A DNA stretch of 64,000 nucleotides from Candidatus Obscuribacterales bacterium (GTDB lineage: Bacteria > Cyanobacteriota > Vampirovibrionia > Obscuribacterales > Obscuribacteraceae), in assembly GCA_020050685.1 (NCBI GenBank), contig JAGVKG010000029.1, positions 62,001 through 126,000 on the forward strand, in the 5' to 3' direction. Shown here one piece after another: positions 60,316 through 64,000 of this stretch. The notes beneath the pieces are model-generated. The model had not been told where the DNA came from. It worked only from the letters and a program-made list of their open reading frames with translations, and searched no databases. Numbering within the stretch: the stretch's first letter is position 1; each line of letters begins with the position of its first letter. A program made the translations under genes and the position numbers.

Positions 60316-61857
60316 TCATTTCTCAAAACCGGCAAATGCTTCTTGGACGAGTTTCTCGAGAAGTGCAGCTTCTGTATCAGTAAGCATGGCAAATTCGCCT
60401 TCGCGTCTTGTCTTTGGTAGCTTCCAGTTGTTCTGGCGCATGAACATAATTAAGTCTTCTGCCTTACGATCGGGCATTTCGACTTCGTTCATAATGCCTT
60501 GCATCGCTTGGTCATGGCGCTTTAAATATTCGATTTCATGCGGCAAGTCACTGTTGATCGTTCGCTCGACGCATCGGTAGAGAAATTCGCAAGCCTCTGT
60601 GCAATCAAAGTAGCGATAAAGGTCAGCAGTGTCGTTGGTTACCTCTACATTACCCTTTGTTGTTGGCTGCCATTCTATAAAAGGCATAAGTGGTGCTGAG
60701 TGATTTTGAAGGACATTTCGATATTCATTTATCCAGTCAAGCATTACTGATGATACTGGAAATACCAGCCCGGGCGGTGAGTAATTGCGCTGTGTCAGAA
60801 CATGATGAATGAGATAGCGGTGCAAACGACCGTTACCATCTTCAAAGGGATGAATATAGACAAAGCCGAATGCGATAGCTGCTGCTTGCAAAACGGCATC
60901 GAGCTGCGACGTGTTCATGAGATGATTGGCATCAATGAGCGCGGACATCAATTCTTCAAGATCATTTGGGCGGGCACCGATGAATTCCGGTAATGGTTCT
61001 CCATCAGTTGCTCTCTCTCCAATAAATACGCCTTCCTTGCGGAAGTTTGTTTGAGTGAACTTGCTATCTTCAATCAAGACTTTATGCAGACGTATAATTT
61101 CGGCCGAAGTCAAATCATGTCTGCCGGCTTGCTGAATCGCTCTGCCCCAGCGTTCTAAACGATTGCGCGCCGGGCGCTCGCCTTCGATTTCAAAGCTGGC
61201 GCGACTGTCAGCCAATAGCAAGAAGCTTGCTGCACGTGCAACTGTGCGTGAACTTATTTTCCCGATAATTTGTTGGGCTTTGATTGCATATTCTTGATCT
61301 ACATAGTGTGTGAGTTTTTCGCTCCGCCTGATTATTGGGCAGAAGAGTGAATTTCCCAATAGGTTGTTGCGAACTTTATGTCGTTTCGAGACAAGACCCG
61401 CTGCGGCAAAATATTTCTTCGCATCAAGGACATCTATGGTTGTCACTTTTGGTGCGTCAGCAATTTTTAGTTTCTTGCCGGTTAGAAACTCATAGAGAAA
61501 CCAAGCTCGACGATTAGCTATGCCAGTTGGTGCCGATTGCACATATTTTGCCAGATGAGATTCGGGTAGTGCTAAAAAGATGCGCTTGAGCACAAGCAAA
61601 TTCAAATATTCATGCGTAAGGCTAAAAGTCAGATGCGCTTCGAAAGTATTTTCCGGTAGGTAACGTTTGTCAAAAATTCGCCATTCTCGTTCTTGGCGAA
61701 TCGAGCCCTTTACATAATGGTCGGCTACACAGGAGGGATTTCTAACTGGGGCTTGGACGTTCAATGATTGAACAAGTGCAGCTGTACCGGCCAAAGTCGT
61801 CTGAGGCGGGACTTGTTTTTCCTGAAAGTATGGCGATTTCTGCCGTTCCAATTTCAT
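60316..61857 (-). CDS. Fic-domain protein (probable AMP transferase)
   Basis: About 513 residues from ATG 61857. The Fic motif HPFEDGNGRLHRYLIHH near residues 333-350 is complete (catalytic His, GNGR-x2-R), so activity is expected. Upstream, SFEIEG near residue 218 fits the inhibitory (S/T)xxxE(G/N) helix; Glu would block ATP binding, as in class II Fic proteins. The flap ILTPEFIG-like GEPLPEFIGARP precedes it. The N-terminal ~200 residues are unusual and the C-terminal part is helical/winged-helix-like. Targets unknown. Its start lies at one end of a seven-copy TTTTCGACC array that probably regulates it. Confidence 0.92.
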   Translation of the reverse strand: MKLERQKSPYFQEKQVPPQTTLAGTAALVQSLNVQAPVRNPSCVADHYVKGSIRQEREWRIFDKRYLPENTFEAHLTFSLTHEYLNLLVLKRIFLALPESHLAKYVQSAPTGIANRRAWFLYEFLTGKKLKIADAPKVTTIDVLDAKKYFAAAGLVSKRHKVRNNLLGNSLFCPIIRRSEKLTHYVDQEYAIKAQQIIGKISSRTVARAASFLLLADSRASFEIEGERPARNRLERWGRAIQQAGRHDLTSAEIIRLHKVLIEDSKFTQTNFRKEGVFIGERATDGEPLPEFIGARPNDLEELMSALIDANHLMNTSQLDAVLQAAAIAFGFVYIHPFEDGNGRLHRYLIHHVLTQRNYSPPGLVFPVSSVMLDWINEYRNVLQNHSAPLMPFIEWQPTTKGNVEVTNDTADLYRYFDCTEACEFLYRCVERTINSDLPHEIEYLKRHDQAMQGIMNEVEMPDRKAEDLIMFMRQNNWKLPKTRREGEFAMLTDTEAALLEKLVQEAFAGFEK

Positions 61858-62023
61858 AGTCGAAAAGCCTTCACCGTGGTCGAAAGTAGCTATATTTTGC
61901 CACAAAAGGTCGAAAAGTATTCACTTTTATTATCGCGGGTCGAAAATTAATGTTCGAGCCTTGGTCGAAAACACCCCATCGGCGTCGAATTTCCCTCACC
62001 TTGTGGTATTCCGGTCGAAAAAT
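61858..62023 (-). promoter_or_regulatory. Seven-copy, helically phased TTTTCGACC array upstream of fic
   Basis: On the plus strand, GGTCGAAA-type units begin at 61858 (A for the first G), 61878, 61908, 61938, 61963, 61983 (CGTCGAAT) and 62013. Start-to-start steps are 20, 30, 30, 25, 20 and 30 bases, mostly whole turns of B-DNA. Read toward fic the unit is TTTTCGACC. All copies have the same orientation and the intervening bases are not similar. This looks like an operator array for a protein that binds along one face of the DNA. Confidence 0.75.
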
Positions 62024-62094
62024 ATAGTCAATGACCTTCTGGAATTGCCCCTGCTCAAACTATGTAGCTCCCCTAGACTTCTGACGTTCGGCGA

Positions 62095-62622
62095 TTAGCC
62101 TGTGGCAACAACAGCGGCGGGTGCCACCATTGTCCATGGTTCGGCACCATGCTTGCTAAAACCATCAGCTTTGTATCCCGCTTTTGCCAGCTCGGTTTTG
62201 TATTTGGCCGGATCATTGGCGGCTTCGATCATGACATTCGATACGAATTCCAGCGCTGATTGCCAGGTTCTCTTCATGTCTTCAGTCCAAGCCCCCTCTT
62301 TTGACAAATGTTCTCCCAGAACGGCGACTAGATTCTCACCAACAGCAGGATAATGTGCATTGTCTGTTTTGTATGCCAAATGGCGAATACCCATGGCGTG
62401 AAGATACGGTACTAGTGCTTCCGGGTTTTCTACTGCAGCAACAATTGCACCAACAGACGCCATCAACTTCTTGTGTTGTTGTTCCGTTGGCGTGGTGAAA
62501 AGTGGACGGACCGCTGGATACTTCGCAAATAGACGAGCATAGAAACTCAAGCCTAAGCTTCTTAATCCGCCATTTTCATTTTTTGCGCGTTGAAATGTCT
62601 CTCTTAAAAGTTCAATATCCAT
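62095..62622 (-). CDS. Single-domain globin (flavohaemoglobin-type)
   Basis: 175 residues. The fold runs LLRETFQRAKNENGGLRSLGLSFYARLFAKYPAVRPLF (helices A-C with the CD Phe), QHKKLMASVGAIVAAVENPEALVPYLHAMGIRHLAYKT (helices E-F, with His of GIRHLAYK as the proximal haem ligand) and LVAVLGEHLSKEGAWTEDMKRTWQSALEFVSNVMIEA (G-H). There is no reductase domain. Such globins handle oxygen or nitric oxide. A ~20-residue Ala/Lys C-terminal extension is present. A 7-bp inverted repeat just before the ribosome-binding site and a larger hairpin upstream may regulate it. Confidence 0.93.
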   Translation of the reverse strand: MDIELLRETFQRAKNENGGLRSLGLSFYARLFAKYPAVRPLFTTPTEQQHKKLMASVGAIVAAVENPEALVPYLHAMGIRHLAYKTDNAHYPAVGENLVAVLGEHLSKEGAWTEDMKRTWQSALEFVSNVMIEAANDPAKYKTELAKAGYKADGFSKHGAEPWTMVAPAAVVATG

Positions 62623-62637
62623 AAGATTGTCTCCAAA

Positions 62638-62657
62638 CTAAATTTGCTCCAATTTAG
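62638..62657. promoter_or_regulatory. Inverted repeat just upstream of the globin start
   Basis: CTAAATT-TGCTCC-AATTTAG is a perfect 7-bp-arm inverted repeat ending 15 bases before the globin ATG (minus strand) and close to its GGAGA ribosome-binding site. It could be an operator or could mask the site in RNA. Confidence 0.45.
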
Positions 62658-62699
62658 TCTGTTTTTAGTTCCGTTTTATCGTGCTTCGGGATGAATTTC

Positions 62700-62745
62700 A
62701 AATACTTTAGACAATCATTCTTGCGGATGATTGACTAAAGTATTT
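62700..62745. terminator. Long inverted repeat between exported-protein and globin genes
   Basis: AAATACTTTAG-A-CAATCAT is answered by ATGATTG-A-CTAAAGTATTT: 18 paired bases with one mismatch and an 8-base loop. It lies after the stop of the exported-protein gene and 78-123 bases before the globin start. It is either a terminator without a clear T-run or an operator for a large regulator. Confidence 0.5.
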
Positions 62746-62774
62746 GCTAAATTGTTGCCAGAAAAGCTGATTGT

Positions 62775-63155
62775 TTATTCAGGGTGGAATAACAAGACAA
62801 TTCGTGCTCGTGTTAAATGAATCCTTGGGTCCAGGCTGATATGAAAGGCAACTTTGTCGGATTGTTTCGTAGCTCGGAGTACGGAATAATCGGAAGTCTG
62901 CATGCCACCACTTGTGAGTGTCCAGCCTTTTGCTTTGAGATCTTGTGTGTAAAATTCACTTATCTGCTTAGCTGATTCGGTAGTTGTGTACTCCGCGATC
63001 TGAGCTGCACTATTATCGCTCGACTCTACTAGAGTTCCACCAGGGCAGGCGGCAAATGGAAAACCTTTAGGCAAAGTTTCTGCTTGGGCAATTGGGCACA
63101 GCGTGAGTGTGGCAATCGCAAACGCAAAAACAGCGATTCTTCTTATCGTGCTCAT
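62775..63155 (-). CDS. Small exported protein, unknown function
   Basis: About 126 residues from ATG 63155 (the frame opens five codons earlier). Signal peptide: IAVFAFAIATLTLCPIAQAE. The mature domain has GFPFAACPGGTLVESSDNS, then a helix with ISEFYTQDLKAKGWTLTSGG, a motif common in small periplasmic/lipoprotein-like domains, and ends in a beta-rich FHISLDP ... RIVLLFHPE. I do not recognise a named family. It lies 27 bases after the VOC gene on the same strand. Confidence 0.72.
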   Translation of the reverse strand: MSTIRRIAVFAFAIATLTLCPIAQAETLPKGFPFAACPGGTLVESSDNSAAQIAEYTTTESAKQISEFYTQDLKAKGWTLTSGGMQTSDYSVLRATKQSDKVAFHISLDPRIHLTRARIVLLFHPE

Positions 63156-63182
63156 GTATTTCTCCAGCAAGGTAAATCTAGA

Positions 63183-63578
63183 TCACTTCTTAGGAACAAA
63201 TCCGAAGATGGAAAGCAAGTTGCCGTCTGGATCTTTGAAGTCAGCGGAGAGCCCTGCGGAATCTCCCTCTTCGCAGACTTGTCGCGGCTCGGCATCAAAT
63301 TTCACACCGTTTGCCTTGAGTGCCTCGAATGTTTCGTGAATCTTCTCGACATGAAAGACCATAATCGGTTGTCCTTGACCGCGCGCAACTGAAGGTTTCT
63401 CTTCTCCATGTAATGCCAAAATCGTATGTCCTGTTTCCAGTTCAACCCAACCTGGATGTTGCATTTTTACTTTGATGCCGAGCAAGTCTCTATAAAATGG
63501 AACTGACTTTTCTGTGTCCTTCACGTAAATGATCACGTACGCCAAATTAGACAGGGATACGTTTGCTTTGACCGTCAT
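63183..63578 (-). CDS. VOC-family (glyoxalase/bleomycin-resistance fold) protein
   Basis: 131 residues. The vicinal-oxygen-chelate fold is clear: LAYVIIYVKDTEKSVPFYRDLLGIKVKMQHPGWVELETGHTILALHGEE, then IMVFHVEKIHETFEALKANGVKF and GLSADFKDPDGNLLSIFGF. Potential metal ligands are in VELETG and the final DPDGN-LLSIF. Members include glyoxalase I, dioxygenases and drug-binding proteins; no substrate can be given. It precedes the small exported-protein gene by 27 bases and is divergent from the Rieske-type gene. Confidence 0.9.
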   Translation of the reverse strand: MTVKANVSLSNLAYVIIYVKDTEKSVPFYRDLLGIKVKMQHPGWVELETGHTILALHGEEKPSVARGQGQPIMVFHVEKIHETFEALKANGVKFDAEPRQVCEEGDSAGLSADFKDPDGNLLSIFGFVPKK

Positions 63579-63737
63579 AATTCATTCTCCGGAATGTACA
63601 AAGTGGTGCCACCACGACAACCAGATCATCATAAAGCCATTACATTGGATGTTCGCATTTAATTAGATTCTCTAAATGAATGATGTATATTATAGGAACT
63701 TAGTTTAAGACGCACTAGAAATGGAATCCCAATAGAT

Positions 63738-64000
63738 ATGCACTCGATAGCCAAGTTTTCACCACAACCAAATAACGAATATGCATTCGATGAGATATTC
63801 AACGTAGATTCATCGTATATGCCAAATGGTGTTGGGAAAACATTTACTCGAAATATCTGGTATTACGCAGTTGCAGGAAATGATTTAAAACCAGGAAAGA
63901 TGATCGCCAAGACCATGCTTGGTGAGCCGGTCTTGGTTGGACGCGATTCAAATGGTGTGGCATTTGCTCTAAAAGATGTCTGCCCGCACCAAGCCGTACC
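63738..64000 (+). CDS. Rieske-type oxygenase, N-terminal part
   Basis: The frame opens with ATG 63738 and runs off the window after 87 codons. It contains FTRNIWYYAVAGNDLKPGKMI, LGEPVLVGRDSNGVAFALKDVCPHQAVP, the standard start of the Rieske [2Fe-2S] domain of aromatic ring-hydroxylating dioxygenase or Pao/VanA-like oxygenases; CPH gives the first Cys and His ligands. A start at the ATG near 63822 is also possible. The remainder, including the second cluster pair and catalytic iron site, lies outside. Confidence 0.85.
   Translation, partial: MHSIAKFSPQPNNEYAFDEIFNVDSSYMPNGVGKTFTRNIWYYAVAGNDLKPGKMIAKTMLGEPVLVGRDSNGVAFALKDVCPHQAV

Noticed and set aside
61858-62023. CRISPR array
   Set aside because: Repeat units are only 8-10 bp and spacings of 20-30 bp are irregular; there are no cas genes. 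The spacing pattern fits an operator array instead.
1-64000. tRNA or rRNA genes, insertion sequences, prophage
   Set aside because: No cloverleaf with a TTCRA arm, no rRNA segment, no transposase or integrase-like protein and no terminal inverted repeats with target duplications were found by reading the sequence.

Overview
The window is a typical chromosomal stretch of moderate, roughly mid-40s GC, from a diderm (Gram-negative-envelope) bacterium. The mix points to the non-photosynthetic relatives of Cyanobacteria (Melainabacteria/Vampirovibrionia, most likely Obscuribacterales). It has a BtpA-family protein without visible photosynthesis genes, glutamate-1-semialdehyde aminomutase (C5 haem route), lpxA/fabZ, TadG-like exported giants and many lineage-specific exported proteins. 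This assignment is inference from gene content; no rRNA or tRNA gene is visible to confirm it.

Layout. 1-6.8 kb: housekeeping genes (thioredoxin-like fragment, hemL, a phosphatase-like lipoprotein, a ComF-type phosphoribosyltransferase, a PLP lyase, prs, an MBL hydrolase). 6.8-12.6 kb: a three-gene minus-strand operon of large unrecognised proteins built from shared, shuffled modules (TPR, Gly/Ala-rich hydrophobic block, YPDG block). 12.8-18.7 kb: a minus-strand operon running from a RidA-like deaminase and an aminomuconate-semialdehyde-type dehydrogenase through an SDR, a saccharopine-dehydrogenase-like enzyme and a Usp-like protein to a ClpP-fold membrane serine protease. 18.8-19.5 kb: a RelE/HigB-like toxin with its XRE antitoxin. 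19.9-22.8 kb: larC, larB and larE for the nickel-pincer cofactor. 22.8-29.0 kb: the kynurenine block (nbaC, nbaD, kynU, kmo on minus; asparaginase and kynB on plus, divergent). 29.3-36.1 kb: two tandem paralogous TadE/G-like proteins of more than 1,000 residues. 36.3-41.1 kb: BtpA-family protein, two exported proteins, a HigBA pair with twin operators, and a radical SAM/SPASM enzyme with a Cys/Pro-rich tail. 41.1-43.8 kb: kynA in a minus operon with folE and a metallophosphoesterase. 44.0-49.5 kb: an envelope operon, fabZ-lpxA-MFS-GT28-GT2. 49.9-53.5 kb: four tandem paralogous small exported proteins, then a larger exported protein. 53.5-60.2 kb: a His-rich protein, a TPR protein, a membrane spermidine-synthase-like protein and a GT39 transferase, separated by intergenic regions carrying one family of GTCGACTGGT-type repeats. 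60.3-64 kb: a Fic protein preceded by a phased seven-copy TTTTCGACC array, a globin, an exported protein, a VOC protein and the start of a Rieske oxygenase.

The strongest metabolic story is tryptophan breakdown. Genes for tryptophan dioxygenase, formamidase, kynurenine monooxygenase, kynureninase, 3-hydroxyanthranilate dioxygenase, ACMS decarboxylase, aminomuconate-semialdehyde dehydrogenase and a candidate aminomuconate deaminase are all present, spread over four transcription units. The main kynurenine operon runs straight into larE-larB. No larA is visible here.

The best candidates for undescribed biology are the shuffled three-gene locus (6841-12605), the phased repeat array upstream of fic, the repeat family at 54.4-58.4 kb, the radical SAM enzyme with a substrate-like tail, and the four-member exported family at 49.9-51.8 kb.
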